Assembly (NCBI GenBank): GCA_013003555.1
Contig: JABDIV010000069.1
Coordinates: 62,001-126,000 of the forward strand
Direction: 5' to 3'
Source: Flavobacteriaceae bacterium
GTDB taxonomy: Bacteria > Bacteroidota > Bacteroidia > Flavobacteriales > Flavobacteriaceae
DNA length: 64,000 nucleotides
The position numbers were made by a program, and so were the translations under genes. Numbering within the stretch: position 1 is the first letter of the stretch; each line of letters starts with the position of its first letter. The notes beneath the pieces are model-generated. The model did not search any database. It was not told where the DNA came from and saw only the letters and a list, made by a program, of their open reading frames with translations. Below, piece by piece: positions 21,080-29,879 of the stretch.

Positions 21080-21511
21080 CTAAATTCTCGGAACGAATCC
21101 GGATAACCTTTGGTTATAGGTTCTCTGGAAATAAATAAAATAATAATAGAGCAGATAATTCACTTCGTACCCATAATCGATGTTCCTCTCATAATTGATT
21201 TGCCATTCGTAAAGTTGGGGGTCATAACGAGTGGGATTAAGCACACGGTTATTCCATTCGGTAACATAAATGATGTTCCTGCTCTCGAGGAAGGATTGTT
21301 CGTAATACCCCCTTGGCTTGGCTCTGGACATGAGCCAGCTATTAAATCCCGGTTCAATAATAATGATTTCATATTCAACCTTGTCGCTGCTAATAATTAC
21401 GGTATCACTCGCCACAGCTGCTGTTTCAGTTGAACCTGACTCTGAAGTTCTATAGGTATTGCATCCTGCGATAAGCGAGGCAATAAGAAGAACGATAAAT
21501 AGATTTTTCAT
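21080..21511 (-). CDS. DUF6146-like lipoprotein
   Basis: Lipobox SLIAGC; EYEIIIIEPGFNSWLMSRAKPRGYYEQSFLESRN. Confidence 0.8.
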   Translation of the reverse strand: MKNLFIVLLIASLIAGCNTYRTSESGSTETAAVASDTVIISSDKVEYEIIIIEPGFNSWLMSRAKPRGYYEQSFLESRNIIYVTEWNNRVLNPTRYDPQLYEWQINYERNIDYGYEVNYLLYYYFIYFQRTYNQRLSGFVPRI

Positions 21512-21582
21512 TAGCTTTCTTTTCTATTAAAGATACAAAATCATTCCAAATCAGGCTGTTAAGGGATTGATAAAAACTAAAA

Positions 21583-21603
21583 AACCGGGCAAAGTGCCCG
21601 GTT
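21583..21603 (-). terminator. intrinsic terminator downstream of the DUF937 gene
   Basis: Perfect 9-bp stem AACCGGGCA/TGCCCGGTT, 3-nt loop, followed on the minus strand by TTTT. Confidence 0.75.
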
Positions 21604-21626
21604 AAAGTTTCAGTTAAGACCAGAAG

Positions 21627-22271
21627 TTATTTTTTTCCAAAAAGTCCGCCAAGTAAACCACCAAGGCCACCTTTTTTCTTTTTAGAATCTCCACCTAAAA
21701 CCATACCGGCGACATCGTCTATAATACTACCGTCACCATCGGCATCGAGTATTGATTCCAGGAAGCTCTGTTCCTGTTGAGGAGAGTTACCTTTAAGCAT
21801 TCCACCGAGGAGCCCCTCGAGTCCGCTTTGATCTTGTATACCTTGTTGGCGTTTTTCCTTACCAAGGACACCCATCAAAATAGGTGCAGCCACTTTCAAA
21901 ATATTGCCAACCGATGAGGCATCTATTCCTGATTTGCTGCTTAATGCGCGTTCAACATTTTGTTGCTTGTTGCCAAGAACATGACCGAGGATTTTACCAC
22001 CATCATTCATAACATTGTTATCAACACCACCACCGAACAAACCGCCTAAATTATCGAGGATACTCCCGTCGTGTTTTGAATTAAGCGCACCCAGCAATCC
22101 TTCAGCTCCCTGGGGCGATGAAGCATTTCGTTTCATAGCTTGCATCAACACAGGCATGGCCATTGTTAATATTTCGCTTGTTTTGTCTTGAGGTTGTCCA
22201 GCTTGATTGGATACCCCATTGATAATGGTTTTTCCAAGATCACTGTTTAATAAATCTAAAATTCCTGACAT
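21627..22271 (-). CDS. DUF937 domain protein
   Basis: Low-complexity Gly-rich sequence, GSILDNLGGLFGGG, ILDADGDGSIIDDVAGMVLGG. Confidence 0.85.
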   Translation of the reverse strand: MSGILDLLNSDLGKTIINGVSNQAGQPQDKTSEILTMAMPVLMQAMKRNASSPQGAEGLLGALNSKHDGSILDNLGGLFGGGVDNNVMNDGGKILGHVLGNKQQNVERALSSKSGIDASSVGNILKVAAPILMGVLGKEKRQQGIQDQSGLEGLLGGMLKGNSPQQEQSFLESILDADGDGSIIDDVAGMVLGGDSKKKKGGLGGLLGGLFGKK

Positions 22272-22322
22272 TTTAATTTTGAGTTTAAGGTTAATGTAAA
22301 AATTCGGCCTAATTTACGAAAA

Positions 22323-22351
22323 AAGTCCTAACGTTTTAATAGCTAGGACTT
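22323..22351 (-). terminator. intrinsic terminator downstream of serA
   Basis: 8-bp stem AAGTCCTA/TAGGACTT followed on the minus strand by a T-tract. Confidence 0.65.
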
Positions 22352-22380
22352 AATTGGTTTTCATGAACAAAGCATATCAA

Positions 22381-23343
22381 TCAAGCATGCTGTGTTCTCA
22401 GAATACTGATTATTTGTGAAGCTAACTCAGTACCAATACGATCCTGGGCTTCGGTAGTGGCAGCACCAATATGAGGTGTTAAAGAGATTCTGTCATTCAT
22501 CAGAACTTTGATCGCAGGTGTTGGTTCGGTTTCAAATGTATCCAGACCTGCAAATCTTACCTTATCATTCTCGATGGCTTCAATGAGTGCGACCTCATCG
22601 ATAACACCACCTCGAGCAGCATTTATAATACCAACCCCGGATTTCATTTTATCGAACTCCGCCTTACCTATTACATAATTGGATTGTGCCGGTACATGAA
22701 GGGTAATAAAATCGGATTCCTTCAAGACAACATCCATCGGTTTCGTTTCAAGGTTAACCATGATATACTGGCCGTTGTAAAATTCGACTTTTATGTCGGC
22801 ATCGGCAACGAATTTATCACTTGCAATAACTTTCATACCAATGCCCAGGGCGATTTTAGCCACTTCCTGGCCTATACGTCCCAAACCGATTATCCCCAGA
22901 GTTTTTCCTCGTAATTCAGTTCCTTTAGCGTAGGTTTTCTTTAAAGATTTAAATTTTGTATCACCATCCAGTGGCATATTCCTGTTCGCATCGTGTAAAA
23001 ATCGTACCCCGCCAAAAAGATGTGCAAATACCAATTCAGCCACTGAACTCGATGATGCTGCAGGAGTGTTGATAACGTGGATGCCTTTACCTCTGGCATA
23101 TTCCACATCTATATTATCCATTCCTACACCACCTCGACCTATGATCTTAATACTCTGACAGGCATCGATAAGGTCCTTCCGTACCTTAGTTGCGCTGCGA
23201 ACCAAAATAACATCGATGTCATTTTCATTGATGTAATCAATAAGTTGCTCTTGAGCCACATTGGTTGTAATTACCTCAAATCCGCCCTGCTTAAGTGCCT
23301 CAACTCCGCTGTTTGATATACCGTCATTTGCTAATACTTTCAT
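22381..23343 (-). CDS. serA: D-3-phosphoglycerate dehydrogenase
   Basis: D-2-hydroxyacid dehydrogenase motifs GRGGVGMDNIDVEYA, GKTLGIIGLGRIGQEVAK, LTPHIGAATTEAQ; next to serC. Confidence 0.92.
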   Translation of the reverse strand: MKVLANDGISNSGVEALKQGGFEVITTNVAQEQLIDYINENDIDVILVRSATKVRKDLIDACQSIKIIGRGGVGMDNIDVEYARGKGIHVINTPAASSSSVAELVFAHLFGGVRFLHDANRNMPLDGDTKFKSLKKTYAKGTELRGKTLGIIGLGRIGQEVAKIALGIGMKVIASDKFVADADIKVEFYNGQYIMVNLETKPMDVVLKESDFITLHVPAQSNYVIGKAEFDKMKSGVGIINAARGGVIDEVALIEAIENDKVRFAGLDTFETEPTPAIKVLMNDRISLTPHIGAATTEAQDRIGTELASQIISILRTQHA

Positions 23344-23355
23344 AATTCTATATTG

Positions 23356-24420
23356 TTATGCTTTTGATTCTAATTCACTCATCACCTCTACCAACATCTT
23401 CACACTATCTATCGGAAGTGCGTTATACATCGATGCCCTGTATCCACCTACGCTTCTATGGCCATTCAATCCATTGATGCCGGCCTCTTTCAACATGGTG
23501 TCAAAAGTCTCCTTCAGATTGTCGTTCACCAGATTAAAGGTTGCATTCATCATCGACCTGTCTTCCTTAACCGCATAACCCTTAAATAACGGGTTAATAT
23601 CGATTTCAGAATACATGATTCTCGCTTTCTTGTCGTTGATCTCTTCAATGACCGGAATTCCACCGAGATTTTTTAGCCATTCCAGCGTGAGCATCGAAGT
23701 GTAGACAGCAAAAACCGGAGGTGTATTAAACATACTGCCTTTGCTGATATGTATTTTGTAATCCATCATCGATGGAATTTTACGTGATACTTTCCCTAAA
23801 ATATCTTCCTTTACAATGACAAGGGTTGTTCCGGCCGGACCCATATTCTTTTGAGCACCGGCATAGATCAGGTCAAACTTGCTAAAATCAAGCTGACGTG
23901 AAAATATATCACTACTCATATCACAAACCATCGGAATGGGACATTCGGGGAATTTTTTCATTTGGGTTCCGAATATCGTGTTGTTCGAGGTGCAATGAAA
24001 ATAGTCATAGTCTGATGGGATATCATATCCTTTTGGTATATAATTGAAGTTGGCACTCTCTGATGACGCTACCTCATAGATATCGTCATAAATTTTTGCT
24101 TCTTTTATCGCTTTTGAGCTCCATGTACCTGTATTTAAGTATCCCGCTCGTTTTTCAAGAAGATTTAAAGCCACCATTATGAATTGTGTACTCGCTCCAC
24201 CTTGCAGGAACAATGCTTTATAACCTTTACCTTCAAGGTTTAGAAGTTCAAGTGCCAATGAACGAGCCTTTTCCATTACATCGACAAATTCCTTACTTCG
24301 ATGTGACATTTCAATAAGTGACAATCCACTATTGTTAAAATCCAAAACGGCTTCTGATGCTTTTAGCATAACCTCATTAGGTAATATACAGGGCCCCGGA
24401 CTAAAATTGTGTTTTTTCAT
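23356..24420 (-). CDS. serC: phosphoserine aminotransferase
   Basis: HNFSPGPCILPNEVM; LFLQGGASTQF; YAGAQKNMGPAGTT PLP-lysine region. Confidence 0.96.
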   Translation of the reverse strand: MKKHNFSPGPCILPNEVMLKASEAVLDFNNSGLSLIEMSHRSKEFVDVMEKARSLALELLNLEGKGYKALFLQGGASTQFIMVALNLLEKRAGYLNTGTWSSKAIKEAKIYDDIYEVASSESANFNYIPKGYDIPSDYDYFHCTSNNTIFGTQMKKFPECPIPMVCDMSSDIFSRQLDFSKFDLIYAGAQKNMGPAGTTLVIVKEDILGKVSRKIPSMMDYKIHISKGSMFNTPPVFAVYTSMLTLEWLKNLGGIPVIEEINDKKARIMYSEIDINPLFKGYAVKEDRSMMNATFNLVNDNLKETFDTMLKEAGINGLNGHRSVGGYRASMYNALPIDSVKMLVEVMSELESKA

Positions 24421-24490
24421 GATTTAAAAATTACTGGGCAAAGGTCTCAATTAATTGCCTAAAAAGCACGGTTAAATGCTAAAAATTCGT

Positions 24491-25549
24491 TTATATTTTT
24501 AACAGGAAATCAACAGTATCAATACCATCGGCATAGTCGTTTAATTTCGGCTTTTGGGTTTGGCCAAATGCCACTTCATTTACAAAGAATCCATCGGAGA
24601 CGAAACATTGAATTTTATTTGAATCCGCCTTAAGTTTATCCTTGATATCTTGACGTGAATTATAATAGTCGAAGAAAACAGTTGCAATAGGTGAGGCATA
24701 ATTCGAATCTTCTTTAAGCATCAGAAAACCATTCTCGAGCATATCATAGTTGCTCATAAGATAAACAGCCTTATTATAATCATAGTTGTTGGCGTATTTT
24801 TGGTCATTGATTACTGAACGCCAGCTATACATGGCATTAAAAAATTTATCGAAATCGTAATTCTTCGGAATAAATAATTTTGAAACACTTCTGCAACCCA
24901 GTCCGAAATACCTGAAAATATCTTCGGCAAGACCAGCCATCTGGTCCTCCGACTCATCACCGGATAAAACAGCCACAGAGTTTCTGTTGCGCCTGATCAG
25001 GGCCGGTACATCCCTGAAATAGTAATCAAAATACCGGGCAGTATTATTGCTCCCAGTTGCTATCACCGCATCAAATCGCTCCAGTTTACCATCGGAAAAA
25101 GCAATTTTAGAATTGAAGCCAGGTTCAACATGTTTGAGATATTGCACCAGGTAGGGTAGCAGATGTTTATCCTGAGAGGCCAGTTTTACTATGATATTAT
25201 GACCACTGATCAAAATCGAAAGAAAATCGTGAAAGCCAACCAATGGAATATTCCCAGCCATGATCACCGCTATGGTCTTGGATCCTGTTTCTGAAAAATT
25301 ATAAGATGAGAGCCAGTCATTCAATCTTTCTTCGGTAAGGCATTCCGACCATGAATTAAATGCGAATATGAGATTATCGTTTGTAAACCAACCATTAGCT
25401 TCATGCGCCAATTTTAATTGATGGCGCATCCCATCATAAAATAGTTCATTGCCATCAACATTGGGATCAATACGATATTTATCATGGGCAAATTGCCTCA
25501 TGAATTTTCCCAATTTTGCGAAGGCTGTTAATCTATTCTGAATATTCAT
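24491..25549 (-). CDS. acyl-CoA reductase (LuxC-like)
   Basis: AVIMAGNIPLVGFHDFLSILISGHN; GLGCRSVSKLFIPK. Confidence 0.88.
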   Translation of the reverse strand: MNIQNRLTAFAKLGKFMRQFAHDKYRIDPNVDGNELFYDGMRHQLKLAHEANGWFTNDNLIFAFNSWSECLTEERLNDWLSSYNFSETGSKTIAVIMAGNIPLVGFHDFLSILISGHNIIVKLASQDKHLLPYLVQYLKHVEPGFNSKIAFSDGKLERFDAVIATGSNNTARYFDYYFRDVPALIRRNRNSVAVLSGDESEDQMAGLAEDIFRYFGLGCRSVSKLFIPKNYDFDKFFNAMYSWRSVINDQKYANNYDYNKAVYLMSNYDMLENGFLMLKEDSNYASPIATVFFDYYNSRQDIKDKLKADSNKIQCFVSDGFFVNEVAFGQTQKPKLNDYADGIDTVDFLLKI

Positions 25550-25581
25550 AGGCCTGTTTTGGTAATGATCAGTTTTGGCTT

Positions 25582-25589
25582 TATTTTTG
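25582..25589 (+). promoter_or_regulatory. Bacteroidota-type -7 box (TATTTTTG) for the ferredoxin gene, with TTG at 25559-25561 as possible -33
   Basis: Matches TAnnTTTG; 20-nt spacing to an upstream TTTTGG. Confidence 0.5.
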
Positions 25590-25599
25590 CAGCTGCAAA
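25586..25599. repeat. 14-bp perfect palindrome TTTGCAGCTGCAAA in the divergent promoter
   Basis: Direct reading; self-reverse-complementary. Confidence 0.9.
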
Positions 25600-25603
25600 T
25601 TTA
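25596..25603 (-). promoter_or_regulatory. Bacteroidota-type -7 box (TAAATTTG on minus strand) for the acyl-CoA reductase gene
   Basis: Matches TAnnTTTG on the minus strand, upstream of the divergent gene; -33 element not clear. Confidence 0.45.
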
Positions 25604-25626
25604 CGCAATCAAAAATAAAAATTGTT

Positions 25627-25980
25627 ATGGCTATTATAATTACCGATGAATGCATCAATTGCGGGGCTTGTGAACCCGAATGTCCGAATACGGCCATTTA
25701 TGAAGGTGCTGACGATTGGCGTTACAAAGACGGAACCAGTTTAATCGGTGATATCGTACTTCCCGACGGAAAAGCGGTCAATGCTGATGAGGCTCAGGAA
25801 CCGATCAGTGATGAATTATACTACATTGTTCCCGATAAATGTACAGAATGTAAGGGTTTTCATGATGAACCTCAGTGTGCTGCAGTATGTCCGGTTGATT
25901 GCTGTGTTCCCGATGAGGATCATGTCGAAACCGAGGATGTACTCCTGGGCAAGCAACGATTCATGCATCCTGAGGATTAG
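25627..25980 (+). CDS. 4Fe-4S dicluster ferredoxin
   Basis: [12 protein letters not shown] and [21 protein letters not shown]. Confidence 0.95.
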   Translation: MAIIITDECINCGACEPECPNTAIYEGADDWRYKDGTSLIGDIVLPDGKAVNADEAQEPISDELYYIVPDKCTECKGFHDEPQCAAVCPVDCCVPDEDHVETEDVLLGKQRFMHPED

Positions 25981-26264
25981 AACGTCAAAGTCTCAGAAGC
26001 TTTAATTTCCGAAGAAAATAGAAAAGACACCTTCTTCATGAGTTATTTCAACCGGATTAAAGTCGGTATGGATCAAGAAGGACATTATTAGCACGTTTTT
26101 ACCATTGACGACTTTAGCGATAAAGTTTTCGAATTTAAAAGGGAAAGTTGTTATGAAATTTTTTTTTGATACGCGATTTTCTTGATTTGACACAACGTTT
26201 AAAGAACATCGATTTAACCAAAGAATTGTTAGCGCTTTCATTCCATACTATTGCAATAATTATT

Positions 26265-26272
26265 TACATTTG
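26265..26272 (+). promoter_or_regulatory. Bacteroidota-type -7 box TACATTTG for ychF
   Basis: Exact TAnnTTTG, 18 nt before the ychF ATG. Confidence 0.5.
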
Positions 26273-26290
26273 CGGCCATAAAAGAAACCC

Positions 26291-27385
26291 ATGAAAGCAG
26301 GAATTGTCGGCTTACCGAATGTTGGAAAATCTACGTTATTCAATTGTTTGTCAAATGCAAAGGCCCAGAGTGCAAATTTTCCATTTTGTACAATCGAACC
26401 TAACATTGGTGTGGTTAATGTCCCGGACAAACGACTGACGAAACTAGCTGAGTTGGTTGGTCCCGAGCGTGTTATCCCGGCAACAGTTGAAATCGTTGAT
26501 ATTGCAGGTCTCGTCAAGGGAGCCAGCAAGGGTGAGGGATTAGGTAATCAGTTCCTTGGTAATATAAGGGAAACCGATGCTATTCTTCATGTGCTTCGAT
26601 GTTTCGAAAACGATAATATCGTTCATGTTGATGGGAGCATCGATCCCATCCGGGATAAGGAAACCATCGATATTGAACTTCAGCTCAAGGATCTTGAAAC
26701 GGTTGAAAAGAAACTTGATAAGGTTGGCCGTGCAGCAAAAACCGGAAACAAGGAGGCGCAAAAGGAAGTCGCTGTTCTTAACGATATCAAGTCTCACCTC
26801 GAGGCTGGTGAGTCGGTTCGTGCCATGGATATTCCCGAAGATGATTATTTAGCCTTTGTCAAAGGCCTGCAACTCATTACCGATAAACCGGTGTTATACG
26901 TTTGTAATGTTGATGAAGCGTCAGCCGTATCTGGAAACCATTATGTAGATAAGGTAAAGGAAGCCATCGCCAATGAAAATGCTGAACTTCTAACATTGGC
27001 CGTTGGAACCGAGGCCGATATAAATGAACTGGACGATTATGAGGAACGCCAGATGTTCTTAGAGGACCTCGGACTTGATGAACCGGGTTCATCAAAACTT
27101 ATCAGGGCGGCCTACAAATTGCTGAAACAGCAAACCTATTTTACGGCCGGAAAAAAAGAGGTAAGAGCCTGGACCGTTACTATTGGATCAACAGCACCGC
27201 AGGCCGCTGGCGCGATTCACACCGACTTTGAAAAAGGATTTATCAGGGCCGAGGTGATCGCCTTCGATGATTTTATTCATTACGGCAGTGAGCAAAAGGT
27301 AAAAGAAGCCGGAAAAATGCGCGTTGAGGGAAAAACCTATATCGTTAAAGACGGTGATGTTATGCATTTCCTCTTTAATGTTTAA
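26291..27385 (+). CDS. ychF: redox-regulated ATPase YchF
   Basis: [58 protein letters not shown]. Confidence 0.98.
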   Translation: MKAGIVGLPNVGKSTLFNCLSNAKAQSANFPFCTIEPNIGVVNVPDKRLTKLAELVGPERVIPATVEIVDIAGLVKGASKGEGLGNQFLGNIRETDAILHVLRCFENDNIVHVDGSIDPIRDKETIDIELQLKDLETVEKKLDKVGRAAKTGNKEAQKEVAVLNDIKSHLEAGESVRAMDIPEDDYLAFVKGLQLITDKPVLYVCNVDEASAVSGNHYVDKVKEAIANENAELLTLAVGTEADINELDDYEERQMFLEDLGLDEPGSSKLIRAAYKLLKQQTYFTAGKKEVRAWTVTIGSTAPQAAGAIHTDFEKGFIRAEVIAFDDFIHYGSEQKVKEAGKMRVEGKTYIVKDGDVMHFLFNV

Positions 27386-27532
27386 CTACATTTTGTAGCT
27401 GCAATTTTTCAGCTTATCTCTACTGTTTTCTCAACAAAATGGGTAATTTTATTGTTAATTACTTTGTGCGTACCGTATTTCTTTTATTCTGTTGAAATAC
27501 TATATTAGCAGCTTATGCATTTTTGAAGAGTT

Positions 27533-29404
27533 ATGGCCCAAAAATCTAACTATACCGAGGAAAACATCCGTTCGCTGGATTGGAAAGAACACATCCGGAT
27601 GCGTCCGGGTATGTATATCGGAAAATTAGGAGACGGCTCTTCACCGGATGATGGCATCTACATTTTGTTGAAAGAGGTTATCGATAATTCGATCGATGAG
27701 TTTGTCATGGGTGCCGGAAAAACGATTGAAATTTCCATTCAGGGTGAGAAGGTTATTGTCAGGGACTACGGTCGTGGAATTCCGTTAGGGAAGGTAGTTG
27801 ATGTCGTTTCAAAAATGAACACCGGTGGAAAATATGATTCCAAGGCGTTTAAGAAATCTGTCGGATTGAATGGAGTTGGTACGAAGGCCGTTAATGCCCT
27901 GTCGTCCTATTTCAGAGTGGAATCAACCAGGGATGGTAAATCAGCATCTGCTGAGTTCGAACTTGGAGAACTCACCGAGCAGGACTTCCTCGAAGAAACC
28001 TCTAGGCGAAAAGGCACCAAGGTTTCGTTTGTTCCGGATTATAAAATATTTAAAAAGTACAAATACCGAAATGAGTATGTGGCCCGCATGCTCAGGAATT
28101 ATGTATATCTCAATCCTGGTCTGACCATACTGTTTAACGGTGAGAAGTTCTTCAGTGAAAACGGATTAAAGGATTTATTGGGTGATAATACATCTGAAGG
28201 AGATATGCTTTATCCAATAATCCATCTTCGGGGAGAAGATATTGAAGTCGCGATCACCCATAGTAAAACCCAGTACAGTGAAGAGTATCATTCGTTTGTA
28301 AACGGGCAGAATACCACCCAGGGAGGAACACATCTCGCGGCCTTTCGTGAAGCTTTGGTCAAAACCATTCGAGAGTTTTACGGTAAGAACTATGATGCAT
28401 CCGATATCCGTAAGTCGATCATCTCAGCGGTTGCACTTAAGGTAATGGAACCTGTGTTTGAAAGTCAGACCAAAACCAAATTGGGGTCTACAGAAATGGG
28501 GGGAGGTTTGCCGACAGTTCGTACCTATATCAATGATTTTTTGAAGCGTCAGCTCGACAATTATCTTCATAAAAATCCGGAGGTTGCTGAAAAGATCCAG
28601 AAAAAAATTCTTCAGGCGGAGCGCGAGCGAAAAGAGTTATCAGGAATTCGAAAATTAGCCAGGGAACGTGCAAAAAAGGCGAGCCTTCACAATAAAAAAT
28701 TAAGGGATTGTCGCGTGCATTTCGGCGATCAAAAAAATGAGCGACGTTTAGAAACAACATTATTTATCACAGAGGGAGATTCTGCTTCGGGCAGTATCAC
28801 TAAATCACGGGATGTCAATACTCAGGCCGTTTTCAGTTTGAGGGGGAAACCTCTGAACTCATATGGGATGAGTAAAAAGATCGTTTATGAGAACGAGGAA
28901 TTTAACTTGTTGCAGGCAGCCTTGAACATTGAGGAATCCATCGAGGACCTGAGGTATAACAATATTGTTATTGCGACTGATGCTGATGTCGATGGCATGC
29001 ATATTCGATTGTTATTGATTACCTTCTTTCTTCAGTTTTTCCCCGAATTGATCAAGGAAGGCCATCTCTATATTTTACAGACACCCCTCTTCCGTGTTCG
29101 GAATAAAAAGGAAACGATTTATTGCTATTCAGAACAAGAACGTAAGAAGGCTATTGAAAAATTAAAACCAAAACCAGAAATAACCCGATTTAAAGGACTG
29201 GGTGAGATTTCTCCGGATGAGTTTAAACACTTTATTGGTGACGATATCAGACTCGATCCGGTTATGTTGGATAAGGAGATGTCAATTGAGGAATTGTTAT
29301 CATTCTATATGGGGAAAAATACGCCAAACCGTCAGGAGTTTATTATTAACAACCTGAAGGTAGAATTGGATTTAGTTGAAGACGATCATCATGAGAACAA
29401 ATAA
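27533..29404 (+). CDS. parE: DNA topoisomerase IV subunit B (type IIA)
   Basis: [48 protein letters not shown]; paired with subunit A gene. Confidence 0.94.
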   Translation: MAQKSNYTEENIRSLDWKEHIRMRPGMYIGKLGDGSSPDDGIYILLKEVIDNSIDEFVMGAGKTIEISIQGEKVIVRDYGRGIPLGKVVDVVSKMNTGGKYDSKAFKKSVGLNGVGTKAVNALSSYFRVESTRDGKSASAEFELGELTEQDFLEETSRRKGTKVSFVPDYKIFKKYKYRNEYVARMLRNYVYLNPGLTILFNGEKFFSENGLKDLLGDNTSEGDMLYPIIHLRGEDIEVAITHSKTQYSEEYHSFVNGQNTTQGGTHLAAFREALVKTIREFYGKNYDASDIRKSIISAVALKVMEPVFESQTKTKLGSTEMGGGLPTVRTYINDFLKRQLDNYLHKNPEVAEKIQKKILQAERERKELSGIRKLARERAKKASLHNKKLRDCRVHFGDQKNERRLETTLFITEGDSASGSITKSRDVNTQAVFSLRGKPLNSYGMSKKIVYENEEFNLLQAALNIEESIEDLRYNNIVIATDADVDGMHIRLLLITFFLQFFPELIKEGHLYILQTPLFRVRNKKETIYCYSEQERKKAIEKLKPKPEITRFKGLGEISPDEFKHFIGDDIRLDPVMLDKEMSIEELLSFYMGKNTPNRQEFIINNLKVELDLVEDDHHENK

Positions 29405-29879
29405 CGGGAAGGTCAAAAATACGATCATTTCTATTTATTTCATCCTCATTGTGCTGGCCGTAATTGTGACGGCGTTATATAGCTCGTTTAGTGAAGAGAG
29501 TCAAAATCCAGCGATTACCATACTGATTATTCTTGGAATATTTATTGTATTGCTGATCATTACCCATAATGTATCAAAGTATTTTGAATACGATAGCGAC
29601 GGCATCCAGGTGGTAATAATTAATAAGGGATTGTTGGTGTCTGAATATGTTAACTATCGAGAGCATCGGGTCGAATTTGAAAAGGACGATTTACTCGGTT
29701 ACCGGTTTCGGGATTTCATATTTTATAAATCCATGGTCATAACCTTAAGGGATAAACAAGGAAAAAAACATAAGGAACGATTTAACGTTACTCTGGTAGG
29801 CCGCAGGAAGCGAAAATACATCAGACAATCATTGAGTAAGATCATTAAGGAAAACAGAAAAACAGTTAAAAAAGCATAG
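29391..29879 (+). CDS. hypothetical membrane protein between parE and parC
   Basis: Starts inside the parE stop region (ATGAGAACAAATAA) and abuts parC; two N-terminal TM segments. ORF track start is 29376. Confidence 0.8.
   Translation: MRTNNGKVKNTIISIYFILIVLAVIVTALYSSFSEESQNPAITILIILGIFIVLLIITHNVSKYFEYDSDGIQVVIINKGLLVSEYVNYREHRVEFEKDDLLGYRFRDFIFYKSMVITLRDKQGKKHKERFNVTLVGRRKRKYIRQSLSKIIKENRKTVKKA

Noticed and set aside
26002-26241. 79-aa minus-strand ORF between ferredoxin and ychF
   Set aside because: Only weakly coding-like (KFENFIAKVVNGKNVLIMSFLIHTDFNPVEITHEEG), no domain and no clear start; left out of features.
27386-27420. Possible terminator after ychF (CTACATTTTGTAG, GCTG...CAGC)
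   Set aside because: Short stems and no U-tract.
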